IMG/VR virus record: IMGVR_UViG_3300042691_026272
Span: 1-27,191 of that record
Length of the DNA stretch: 27,191 nt
Source of the DNA: a virus
Direction: 5' to 3' (one strand)
Each line of letters begins with the position of its first letter. The stretch's first letter is position 1. Under the pieces are notes generated by a model. The model was not told the origin of the DNA. It worked only from the letters and a program-made list of their open reading frames with translations, and did not search any database. This document shows positions 7,038 through 16,700 of this stretch, one piece after another. The translations under genes were made by a program, and so were the position numbers.

Positions 7038-9256
7038 TTGACCCTCCATATATAACCGTAAGTATATTTGTTAGTCGGCAGTGACAAAGTCGAACGAACA
7101 AGATGTTTTGTCACATTAGCTACTCCATACTGTCTAACAAAGTCAAAAGGAAGCAAGATACTTAACCTGTATTTTTGATTTGTTGTAAATTGAAGTGCCT
7201 TAGCTATTAGTTTTCTCTGATCGCTGCTTATAAGTATCTTTCTTATTTGAGAGCCACCTATTAAAAACTTTTCAATTGAGTAATGTACCCCCTCGACCAA
7301 CGGTAGATTAATAGTCGAGTATTTGTATGTTTCGACTTTATTTACTATCTGAGCATACTCTGCAATACAAATCAATTTAGTATTAAACGAAAATGATTCG
7401 TTTATTGGTACCGAGATACTATCAAAATCAAACGTTGTAGCCGAGATGACGCGTAGTTGATTTACAACATCAAGCGGTGTGCCATTTACTGTTAATGCAG
7501 TGGATGGAATTAACGACTTAGGTTGGAAAATAGAAGATCCGGTAATTTGTCCGTAAAACACCCACTGCTGGGGATTAATAAACGGTGACTCCGCCCGCGT
7601 AACGACGGTGGGTATGTTAGTAAAGGCAGAAGTTGCTAATTCGTTAAAAAAAGAATCGTAAAAAGTAAACGAGAGTTGTTTACTAGTTGTCATAAGGTAA
7701 AGCGCAGCTAATTCAGTGCTGGTAAGATTAGTCCACTTAAACAAGATATCCACCACGTTTATGTTAGTTGTACTTAACGGTGCCGAACGATCGGCGGACA
7801 CTTGAAACGAAGTCTCGATATTGCTAAGACTGACTGAAGTATAATCGGCTTGATTAACAAACGACTTACCTACACGAATACTACACTTTTGGAAAAAGAC
7901 ACCATCTGCTTCAACTTGAGTTGAAGAGTAAGTATTAGAGTGTGAGCCGCTTTTAAAAGCAGTGAACTGAGACGCTGGGCTTGCCGTCCTCTTACTCACT
8001 GACCCAATTATCAATAATTGTCCAGAGGCAGTATCTAACTCGATTCCTCGTAAATTTTCTTTCATAACATACTCACTCAGTTTTAATTGATACCGTAGCT
8101 GCACCGGATTTTTAGGTTCACTGGTACTTTCATGAAGAAGCTGATTAAAAATCCCAGCTGAAGTACTAACTGGTGTAACTCTAAGACCAATTGTTACATT
8201 GTAGAGATTATTTTCAGCTTTGTAAGAGCAGGTATAATTACTAGTATCTAAATTTAACTTTGATGTTGTCGGTTTATGTGTAAAATTTGAAAAAAATACT
8301 CCCGTATAAGTAACCGTAGTGGAATCAGGTTTAAAAAAGTAATTATATGTCAATTTAGGCTGATCTATGTAAAGACCACTAACCGCATCAATAACGTAGT
8401 CACTCATACCTAAAGACTCGTTTGCAGTAAATAACGTGTTGGTTGTTATAGGTAATTTTAAAGAACTATTAGTCAATAAATTGTTTTTCAAAAAAGAAAA
8501 AGAAAGTTGACCCGATCGAGTAAATTTCCCGTTAAGAAGAATTGAAAGTTGATTACTGTTTTTATTGTAGACCGGGACAGATACAGAGGCACTTGAAACA
8601 AGTGGCTCAGGTGACTCTACTTGAACTAAATACTCAAACTTTACTTGCAGAGAAAATCCTGTTTGATACTCACTCGAACTTGTAGATCGATACAAAAAAT
8701 CAAGTTGCATTGTTAAGCTAGATAAGTTATTTCTAAAATAAACGTACGGGTCTCCTATTTCTACTGAATCTAATGCTGCGAGAATACTTTGTAATTTATA
8801 GTGCAAAGCGTCAGTCAAAAGAGAAGCAATCTTACTAGCACTAATTTGGATATTAAAATTTGCAGCATCAGTTAAATTAGCATTTGCGTAATTCTGAACG
8901 GATTGAACAAGTGCCTCTTGATTAGAACGAGTTGCTGTGAATTGTGTAAGTTGAACGTTTAACAGCGAAGGGACTATTAAAAAATCGTACAATAACTCTT
9001 GATCTTCGGTAAACGCAAAAATGATTACATCACTTAACTTAAAAAAAGTAACAAACGAGTTAATCATTACCTGCTGTGCCGACCGAGCGCTGCTGTAAAT
9101 TAACTGGACATTAGATATTCTAGAAATCTCTGTTGTCTGATTATCTAAAAGTGCAAAGGAAGTGTCTTTGAGAAAATCATTGATATCTGGATAGCGAAGA
9201 TCTATCTGATAGTTATTATCAATTCTTGGAAGGGATCTACGTTTGTTATCTGACAT
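7034..9256 (-). CDS. Large tail-tip/baseplate structural protein, unrecognised, 740 aa
   Basis: A 740-residue protein opening MSDNKRRSLPRIDNNYQIDL. It is rich in Ser, Thr, Asn and Leu, with long runs of alternating polar and hydrophobic residues that suggest stacked beta domains. An early helical stretch falls near residues 90-170. No signal peptide, membrane segment or enzymatic motif is visible. I do not recognise a family. Its place between the tape measure/tail-tip genes and the fibre, and the tight coupling on both sides (TAATG overlap with the gene before, ATGA overlap with the fibre gene after), argue for a tail-tip or baseplate component, perhaps the adaptor that carries the fibre. 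The ribosome binding site is weak (GGGGGTG), so translation probably depends on coupling to the preceding gene. Confidence 0.5.
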   Translation of the reverse strand: MSDNKRRSLPRIDNNYQIDLRYPDINDFLKDTSFALLDNQTTEISRISNVQLIYSSARSAQQVMINSFVTFFKLSDVIIFAFTEDQELLYDFLIVPSLLNVQLTQFTATRSNQEALVQSVQNYANANLTDAANFNIQISASKIASLLTDALHYKLQSILAALDSVEIGDPYVYFRNNLSSLTMQLDFLYRSTSSSEYQTGFSLQVKFEYLVQVESPEPLVSSASVSVPVYNKNSNQLSILLNGKFTRSGQLSFSFLKNNLLTNSSLKLPITTNTLFTANESLGMSDYVIDAVSGLYIDQPKLTYNYFFKPDSTTVTYTGVFFSNFTHKPTTSKLNLDTSNYTCSYKAENNLYNVTIGLRVTPVSTSAGIFNQLLHESTSEPKNPVQLRYQLKLSEYVMKENLRGIELDTASGQLLIIGSVSKRTASPASQFTAFKSGSHSNTYSSTQVEADGVFFQKCSIRVGKSFVNQADYTSVSLSNIETSFQVSADRSAPLSTTNINVVDILFKWTNLTSTELAALYLMTTSKQLSFTFYDSFFNELATSAFTNIPTVVTRAESPFINPQQWVFYGQITGSSIFQPKSLIPSTALTVNGTPLDVVNQLRVISATTFDFDSISVPINESFSFNTKLICIAEYAQIVNKVETYKYSTINLPLVEGVHYSIEKFLIGGSQIRKILISSDQRKLIAKALQFTTNQKYRLSILLPFDFVRQYGVANVTKHLVRSTLSLPTNKYTYGYIWRVK

Positions 9257-11544
9257 TAAGGCACCCCCATAGTCTCTGCGGCATATCGGACATCGCCTTG
9301 TAAGTAGTAGCGTTCGCCATGAGAAAGACCTTCTAAAGAGTCAAATCCAAGTACAATAGTTTCTAAAACGTCACCGCAAAGTGACTGCTCTTTTAAAAAC
9401 TCAAATTGAAGTGCAGCGGGCCAAGTTGCTACTGGATTATCTCGGTAAACTTTATCAAAACCACCCCACCCAATACGTATATTAGTCCCACGAACAATTA
9501 GATAGTCGGCCTGACGCGTATTTGAGTAGTAAACCGTAGCGCGCTCCAATTTAGAATAGAATCTATCAGCGTCATTTGAGGTAGAGCCGGCATTCATATA
9601 CTTGTCATGATGATTTAAAAAACTTTTAGGTTTTGTCCAGAACACAGGAATATAACGATAAATATCAAGCTGTTCAGTAAGCAGTTTAACTGAATTAAGT
9701 CGAGTGTTTATTTCATTAAGATGATTAAGTAGCCCACTATAAGTAATTGAATTAAATGAATTATACCTTTCAAATACATCAAGATTATATTCTGTGTTGA
9801 TTCTTGAAACGTCTGTTAAACGAAACGTTCCAATATAACTTGCTTTTGAGTACGTAGCTCCTTCTGCTGATTCTTGCAGATCAACAGAGAAATCGCAGTA
9901 ATCATCGCTACTTTCTATGTAATAGGAGGAATGATTACTTAAACCACTGTAAGCCTGATAGATTAAAGGATAAAATCTATTTGTATTCTCAATTTGGGGA
10001 ATAAGTGAGAAATTGAAAGAATCCGCATAATACAATGCGTTATTATCTGAACCACGTTTAAAAAAGTCAATGCTTGTTCCCAGTACAGTAGTTGCGGCAT
10101 TATTATAGTAGGATACCGGATTAAATGTAGACGGATTAATAAAGTAAAAACCGTTAAACTCCGGAGCAAACGAGGCCCCGTAATTTGCGTTGTTTTCTAA
10201 TCCGGCTGACGAACCCGCATAAAAAAGAAAATACCCGGGATCAGGAAAATTTGGCGGTGTTGTGATACTTACAGCCGGTGATCTACTACTAGGACCCATG
10301 GTTTGAAGAAGGCCTTGACGAGCGACCTTTCCCTCCATTTTAGAAAAGGAGACTGCCTTATTATTAAGTACTGTAGAATACCACTGAGGAACAGCAGCCT
10401 TACTTTCTTTATCTAAATCATATCTATACCAAGCAGCGCTTGTTACTTTCTTAGACAAGATACCTAACATTGTAAATCGAGTAAGTGTGTTTGTGCTTGT
10501 GGCATAGCTTACTCGTATTGTATTCTTTAAATCAAAGCGTTTTTGAGTATAATAACGTGCTTGTTGAGCCACTCTGCTGGCACTTAGATAATTCCAGTTT
10601 TGAATTAACCCGTACAAATAATTTAACATATTGTATTCTCGAACAGACTTAAAAACATGAAAATTAGAGCCGACAAGTACTTGATCCCACAATGCAACTC
10701 GTAGTGGATTATCATAAACTTTGAAATAATTAACTAGATACTGTTGATTTTTAATTAAGGTTTTTATATCAGACAACGATTGAATCGATTCTAAATTCTG
10801 CCATGTGTTCGGTACAACAGAGTGATCTATATTTGCATAGATCATACTAAAATAGTACGTGGACGTAGCATTGTCGGCGTCTCTATTAGGATTGTTAGAT
10901 GTTGTATTATACGGTGCAATACGAAACTTTATACTTACTACCTCACCCGGAGTCAAATCTAAATTAGTAAGATCAATTGAAGCATACGAAATATTTGTAT
11001 GATTTGCGGCAAGCGTAAGTTCTTCAAAAGTGTTTACTGGAGAACCAAACGCAATATTAGGATTGTATCGCCATATTCTATTGTATTTACCATATTTAGT
11101 CTGATTTTTTATTTGTTCGTGAATTGGTACGTCAGTATACTTTAAAGTAGTGAATAAGCAAATACTACCCATCTTTCCGTCTACGTGACGAAATAATTTT
11201 CCATTTGCGCTGTAGTTTGCGCGATACGATTGAAAAGCGACTCGTAGTGTGTGCATACCTTCTCTGTACACAAAACTACCTTCCCATACGTCAATCTCAG
11301 AAAAGCGGAATTTCTTGCCGCTAAGCGTAATTACCTTACCATCATTACCCGTAACGCTAATATCTCCGGTATTACTTAGAAAAAACATCGGAGGTGCGTA
11401 CGCCCAGCTGCTAAGAAAGAGACGATCAGGTCCGTTTACAATCTGCTCAAGAACTTCAGTATTTTGTGCTAAATTATTTAAATCAGCGGCCGATAACTCT
11501 TGCCCATCAAATAGTGATGGAACAGTCGAAAGCGCAAAAATCAT
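9256..11544 (-). CDS. Large tail-associated structural protein, unrecognised, 762 aa
   Basis: A 762-residue protein. The N-terminal segment VPSLFDGQELSAADLNNLAQ (8-27) and the helix after it resemble the opening of many minor tail or fibre-type proteins, where a short helical anchor precedes beta domains. The rest is aromatic-rich (many Tyr, Asn and Phe), beta-rich and without cysteine-based or catalytic motifs that I can identify. This is a common look for carbohydrate- or receptor-contacting phage proteins. The start is well supported: AAGGAGGAG (11550-11558) lies 5 nt upstream and overlaps the previous stop codon. This is one of the best Shine-Dalgarno sites in the window, so the protein may be needed in many copies. 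Its stop shares a base with the next start (TAATG at 9254-9258). Confidence 0.5.
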   Translation of the reverse strand: MIFALSTVPSLFDGQELSAADLNNLAQNTEVLEQIVNGPDRLFLSSWAYAPPMFFLSNTGDISVTGNDGKVITLSGKKFRFSEIDVWEGSFVYREGMHTLRVAFQSYRANYSANGKLFRHVDGKMGSICLFTTLKYTDVPIHEQIKNQTKYGKYNRIWRYNPNIAFGSPVNTFEELTLAANHTNISYASIDLTNLDLTPGEVVSIKFRIAPYNTTSNNPNRDADNATSTYYFSMIYANIDHSVVPNTWQNLESIQSLSDIKTLIKNQQYLVNYFKVYDNPLRVALWDQVLVGSNFHVFKSVREYNMLNYLYGLIQNWNYLSASRVAQQARYYTQKRFDLKNTIRVSYATSTNTLTRFTMLGILSKKVTSAAWYRYDLDKESKAAVPQWYSTVLNNKAVSFSKMEGKVARQGLLQTMGPSSRSPAVSITTPPNFPDPGYFLFYAGSSAGLENNANYGASFAPEFNGFYFINPSTFNPVSYYNNAATTVLGTSIDFFKRGSDNNALYYADSFNFSLIPQIENTNRFYPLIYQAYSGLSNHSSYYIESSDDYCDFSVDLQESAEGATYSKASYIGTFRLTDVSRINTEYNLDVFERYNSFNSITYSGLLNHLNEINTRLNSVKLLTEQLDIYRYIPVFWTKPKSFLNHHDKYMNAGSTSNDADRFYSKLERATVYYSNTRQADYLIVRGTNIRIGWGGFDKVYRDNPVATWPAALQFEFLKEQSLCGDVLETIVLGFDSLEGLSHGERYYLQGDVRYAAETMGVP

Positions 11545-11556
11545 GACATCTCCTCC

Positions 11557-13293
11557 TTAAAATGAAAGTAACTTTGTATCAGTAGCCTGATAGCTGTTAC
11601 CAATTATAAAAAAATCTTCGCGCTCTGCTAGATCGTTTACGTCTACGCAAGCAAGATCCATACGCGCTCCTGTATTTTTAACAATAATTTCAACAATTTT
11701 GTACTTACCCTTAATTTGGTAAAACGTACTATTAACAGAAACAATGTCCCCTAATGCCAATGTCGGATTATAAACCAAGTCAGTAAATCGATGTACAGGT
11801 CTAGGTCGTTTATGAAGATACTTTACAATTTCAAGCATACGCATCGCGTGATCCTTTGATTGAACGTATGCATTCTCACTCATACGGATTTCTCTAAAAC
11901 CGGAGGGAATAATACCAGTCTGTACAAGCCCGCTAAACACAATCGGTATATCTTTTTTGATTGTTTGTTGTTCACCGGCAATTAAAGGAATTCCGTAAAG
12001 TGTTAATTTACTTAAGTATAAACCACGACCTACGTCGTCATTACGGACAAACACCTGCATAAACTGTCCGGGTGTCTTTGTAACGTCCTCAATGACTGTC
12101 CAGTAACCGGACGCAGCCACTGAATCCCAAAACCATTTATTTTTGGGATACATTACTTCATTTAACCGTGGAACCTTTAGAGAGACAGAGGCAATGTCGC
12201 CGTTAAAGTCAACTGCTTTTACAAAATCGCGACTTGTAATATACTCGTCAATTCCAAAGTAACCGCCGCTAGCTGCGAAACTAATTCCCGAGCCGTAGTA
12301 TGTGTTGTTAGTTAACCTACTAACTGGTTGCGGAAATTCAATATCGTGAACATACTCCTCGCCGTATGGTAGATACTTACTTAAACTAGCATCAATAAGT
12401 GCTTTATTTGCACCGAGAAAACGCGGCGAGAACGTTGCGATAACTTTACCAAACGTCACCGCAGCCTCGTCATCGATAGATAAAGAGGAAAACATTGAAT
12501 CAGTAATTGTAAAATTATTTTTTGATTTTGTAAACGAAAGGGCATTTACAAACTGCACTACACCATTCGCTGATTGCGTTAGCTGCCCGCCACCTGCAAT
12601 AGCTAAAGCGGTTAAATCTTGTAGAATGTCTTCGCGATTCAACCACGTAAACCGAGGGGAAATTATAGACGCATCACAGTCAAAGTAAAACCGTGGAATT
12701 TGATTGGTCTCTTCTAAAAAAGTTTTATACTTATACGGCCTACCTCCGCATAGCCAGAATACTGTATTAATTGTTCCTATTGTACTACCACTAAGCGTGG
12801 TAGGATTTTGAGAATTATACAATTGCCCCCAGATACCGCTTACTGATGTTGAGTAAGGTGTTGGTGGATCAGGTATGACAGTAGCGGCAGGTTTGTTCTC
12901 CCACAATGGTGTGAGGTGCTTATAGTATTCGACATACCGTAAATACCCACAAGCTTTAAATGTCACCTGTGTCAGACTTTCCTGACGTGACTCTAGGAAT
13001 CCAGCAAAAGCAGGGTAGAAGTTAAGGGCATCTATTGAATAGAGTACAAGAACATTGGCTAATCTCCAGTTATATTGCCGATCCGCAAAAAAATTATAGG
13101 CTGATTTAATCAGCGTTATTGAGCACTCAGGAGGTGCCATCTGTCCGAGAGTAACACCTGAGGTCATCTGAGTAGCCATAGTGTGCGATATGCCTATATC
13201 CTGCACATACTGGCTGGGTATTAAATTTGCCGGTTGATCTACCTTAGTATTAATCGCGGAAACATAGACACGATACGAAAGCTGATAGTTCAT
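11557..13293 (-). CDS. Tail tip / baseplate hub-like protein, 578 aa
   Basis: A 578-residue protein following the tape measure and the 138-residue tail protein, the place where distal-tail and hub (Tal-like) proteins are usually coded. The N-terminal 130 residues show the pattern of a hub-like beta domain: YRVYVSAINTKVDQ, a GVTLGQMAPPECSITLIKS strand pair, then FAGFLESRQES and a closing aromatic segment. The C-terminus (about 505-560) has RFTDLVYNPTLALGDIVSV and a KGKYKIVEIIVKN strand, a barrel-like element also typical of tail hub proteins. I cannot see a lysin motif. The ATG overlaps the upstream stop in an ATGA and its own ribosome binding site is poor, so it is coupled to the preceding gene. 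The structural role is likely. The exact identity as Tal or hub is inferred from order and weak pattern likeness. Confidence 0.55.
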   Translation of the reverse strand: MNYQLSYRVYVSAINTKVDQPANLIPSQYVQDIGISHTMATQMTSGVTLGQMAPPECSITLIKSAYNFFADRQYNWRLANVLVLYSIDALNFYPAFAGFLESRQESLTQVTFKACGYLRYVEYYKHLTPLWENKPAATVIPDPPTPYSTSVSGIWGQLYNSQNPTTLSGSTIGTINTVFWLCGGRPYKYKTFLEETNQIPRFYFDCDASIISPRFTWLNREDILQDLTALAIAGGGQLTQSANGVVQFVNALSFTKSKNNFTITDSMFSSLSIDDEAAVTFGKVIATFSPRFLGANKALIDASLSKYLPYGEEYVHDIEFPQPVSRLTNNTYYGSGISFAASGGYFGIDEYITSRDFVKAVDFNGDIASVSLKVPRLNEVMYPKNKWFWDSVAASGYWTVIEDVTKTPGQFMQVFVRNDDVGRGLYLSKLTLYGIPLIAGEQQTIKKDIPIVFSGLVQTGIIPSGFREIRMSENAYVQSKDHAMRMLEIVKYLHKRPRPVHRFTDLVYNPTLALGDIVSVNSTFYQIKGKYKIVEIIVKNTGARMDLACVDVNDLAEREDFFIIGNSYQATDTKLLSF

Positions 13294-13706
13294 GTCTGCA
13301 CCACTCTAAAACTTACTGTGTAATACGGGACATTAGTTAACGTTACTTCGTTGGCCGATAATTGTTCCGACCATGAGTTTGGATCAGGAATAACATTATA
13401 GGTCTGACCCTGAATGACAAGGTTAATACTTGTCCCGGATAATGCAACTGAGCGATAGAAAGTCTTTAGTTTTTCTACGGTTGCAAGAGGATACCCTTCT
13501 GGCGCAGAATAACGAATCAAGTTCCATGTAAACGTCCACTGGTCTTTAAATGAGCGATGCATGTAATGTACTGACCCATCAACTGCTTCAAGTTTATCTC
13601 CAAAAGTCACGGTGCTTTTTTGAAATGAACTTGCTTTGGCATCCATATAAAACACGGTTGTACCTTGATAACCGCTAAAGTATATTGGACTTAATTCATA
13701 TGTCAT
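13290..13706 (-). CDS. Minor tail / distal-tail (Dit)-like protein, 138 aa
   Basis: A 138-residue beta-rich protein directly after the tape measure gene. Features are FGDKLEAVDGSVHYMHRSFK (35-54), a Trp-rich strand (DQWTFTWNLIRYS) and a C-terminal strand ending YYTVSFRVVQT. The short length, position and strand pattern suit a distal tail or tail-tube-terminating ring protein. A full Dit protein would usually be longer, so only the N-terminal ring domain may be present. AAAGGGAG lies about 4 nt before the ATG at 13706. It is the first gene after the strong hairpin at 13721-13755, which could affect access to its ribosome binding site. The tail assignment is fairly likely; the Dit label is tentative. 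Confidence 0.5.
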   Translation of the reverse strand: MTYELSPIYFSGYQGTTVFYMDAKASSFQKSTVTFGDKLEAVDGSVHYMHRSFKDQWTFTWNLIRYSAPEGYPLATVEKLKTFYRSVALSGTSINLVIQGQTYNVIPDPNSWSEQLSANEVTLTNVPYYTVSFRVVQT

Positions 13707-13720
13707 ATTTCTCCCTTTAG

Positions 13721-13762
13721 TTAAAGAAGGGAAAATTAAATTTTCCCTTCTTTAACTTTTTT
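13721..13762. terminator. Strong hairpin between tape measure and tail-tip genes, T-tract on plus strand
   Basis: A perfect 15-bp inverted repeat, TTAAAGAAGGGAAAA (13721-13735) and its complement (13741-13755), has a 5-nt loop. On the plus strand it is followed by CTTTTTT, the form of an intrinsic terminator for plus-strand transcription. On the minus strand, the coding direction, it is followed by CTAAAGGGAG, the ribosome binding site of the 138-aa gene, with no U-tract. A smaller hairpin (13752-13769, 7-bp stem) overlaps its base. It may be a terminator of opposing transcription, an RNA processing site or a control on the next gene. Confidence 0.5.
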
Positions 13763-13776
13763 AAGTTAATTACCTA

Positions 13777-16700
13777 TTATGGCTCAACACCTTGATCCGG
13801 TTTCATTGGGTCTCTACCGTTTCCGGTGACTGTTGTAGTCGTAGTAACCACAGGTGCAATAGTACTAGCGTCTCTTACTATTACGCGTAAATAGTTTTTA
13901 CCGTCAGCACCCACTTCACCGTACGCACCTAACGAAGATGGACCCATAGTTAGGTCGTCACCTTTCATTCCGTCAGCTGTCATACTATTAACACCGGAAT
14001 TTAGACTACGAACCATTTCTTCGTATTCGTTACTTCCTTTTGTATACAACGAACCTGCCAGCTGCATATCTGCATATTTCTGTAATGATTGAGCTGATTC
14101 AGTATAACCTCGATTGTAGTATGCCTCGGCTCTTAAAGACATTCGTTGGTACGCAGTAATTGCAGTAAGTGCTTTCGCAAACTCCGCTGGAACTGCTTGA
14201 GAAATTTCTGTAGCAGCTTCGGTGAATTGACGAACCATATCTTCTTTGGCATTTTTAAAACCTCTATACGCATCTTCTAGATTCCGTGCGTATGTGATAT
14301 CGAAGTCTTCAAGATCTTTTCTTAAACCCGAAATAGTACTCTGAGAACTTTCGAGAATTTGTTTTCCAGCTTCTCGCCAGTTATCAGCCCATAACGGTGC
14401 AGTGATTGTTACAGAATCCATCTCACGCGCATTTTGCGCGAGTGCCTCACTGTTTTTTTCTAGTGAAACGCGATTCTCTTCAAGTGCATCATTTGCAGCT
14501 TGTATTTCCTCAGGAGTCCTTGCCTCAGCTAATCGTTTTTGTAATGCGGGAGCTTGTTGTTCTAATCTGGTCCGTTCTCGTTCAAGGTCACCACGATTTC
14601 GTGTAAGCTGCTGACGTTTACTTGCAAACTCTAGTTGTTGATTTGCCATATCATCAACGTACTTTCGATACTGAGCACCACGATCATAATTCTCAGATAA
14701 GTAACCCAACTGCATCTGTGCGGCTGATCTCTCCTTTGGATCTGTTGCATTGTTCATTCGAGCTTCTGCAGCAGATTGACGTGAGTCAATCATACCTTTG
14801 ACTTTTTGCCACGCTGCTTCCTTTGCTGTGTAATCAGTCCACGGGACTGCCTCATATTCAGCATAGGCCGCTTGTAATTCTGTATCTTGCATACCTTCAG
14901 GTGTTTTCAAGTAACCCGCAACGTCGGCTTGTTCAATATGAGAAGCTTTTTGCTGGCCTTGCTCACGCAGTGCAGTAATTCTATCTTTCTCCGATTGTGG
15001 AATATTGGCTGCAGTGGCATTTGTGTAGAACGATGCAGTACCTGCACGTTTTTGTAATTCGGCCTGCTGTGCTAATTGTACCATATTCCGCGTATAATTG
15101 CGATGAATATCTTCAAGTGTTCGCATACCATTTCGATTTATGTCTTCAATGCTTCTACGATTACTTAAATCAGCATCGCGAAGTTGACGACCAAACTGAA
15201 CATTCCGCTGAACTATCTCGGTGTTTGCTTGAACACCCTGCATTATAACAGAGGCTATAGTAGCAGGATTAAAAAGAGATAACTCCGGTGCTTTCATAAA
15301 ATCTTTCGCAAACCGAAGAGTACCTTGAGGACCTGTTGTATAGCCAAAATTAAACGAACTGCCTACAGGAATTGGGCCGGTTCCCATAGTTGTTGGGCCA
15401 GTAATACCCATTATATTTTGATTTTGTGTAGTAATTCGATTCTGCATTATCGTCTGTAAATTAAATCCGCTCATTTGTTGACTAATATCTAAGAAACCGC
15501 GTGGATTTCCTTGAGACAAGAAAGTTACTATGTTTTCATATTGAACACCTGCACTCCGGAGCGTTTGAATAAAATTATTGTACGTTCCTTTTAATGCTAG
15601 ATTAAACGGGCGAGTTAACTCCTCCTGTTCTCTAAATGCAGTGATCTGTGCTTCAAGTGTTTTAACTGCATTTGCTTGTGCGGTGCGTAATTCCTCTGTT
15701 CCTTTGCGATCATACTTCACACCCTCAACAAAAATAGTTTTTTCCATCGCACGGAGAGACGCAGTTGTTAAGTCCTCGTTAGCGCGGCCGGTCCCCACTT
15801 TATCAAGATTAACCATTGGATTAATCATAGAACGTACAGAATTCATACCGGCAAGAGAATTAAGTGCATTTAAATCAACATACTGTGTAAAGCGCTGCTG
15901 AGAAATTTGAAATTGCTTTTCCATTGCTTGGTCTGTGTATTCTTTTGCAAATCGTTTCCAGCTTGCTTGATTTATTTGGTCGTTTAATTCTTGCGTAATT
16001 CTTTGCTGCTGGCCTACATCTAAATCAATAAACTGTTGATCACTGATAACCTGACTTACTCGCCCACGCGGTATATTATTGGAATAAGCGGTAAAATCAG
16101 AAACAATACCATACTCTTGTGCTGTTTGCAGCAAGCTAGCCGCCTGTGTAGTATTGTATACTTTAGCAGCAAACTGATCATAACTTGATTTATTGTCGTC
16201 AAGCAACTTTCTCGCAGTTTCGTCAGTACCGGTTACATCACGCATAACCAACGTTTGATACATTTGCATTGCCTCAAACACGCTTTTTTGCTGTTTAGTT
16301 AACGGGTCTTGTACAATTAAAGAATAAACTCTTTTTTGATCTTTTGACAAACCGTTGTAATATTTTGTAAGTTCTCTACCAGTGTCAACATAAGTGTTTA
16401 CAAACTCATCTCTAGCCTCTTGTGTATCAGTTCTTAGATTTGTAAGAGCTTGAACACCTGCAATTAGCAAGCGGCTACCAGGAAACATGAAATCACTAAT
16501 AAACCTTTGAGTACCAGCCGTTCTCTGTAACTCTGACTGCCGTTGATCGTCAAGCACTGCTTGCGGGTACATTTTGTTACCTATCTGTTCTGCATTAATT
16601 CGCTGATTTTCCTCACTTTGTAATCGATAAAGTTCGCGATATTTTGCAGAACTAGTATCTCTACTATCTGTAACACCAGCGTATGCTAGATAACCCGCAC

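Noticed and set aside
13721-13755. Inverted repeat considered as an attachment site or transposon end
   Set aside because: There is no integrase or transposase in the window and no target duplication; an RNA hairpin between two genes explains it better.
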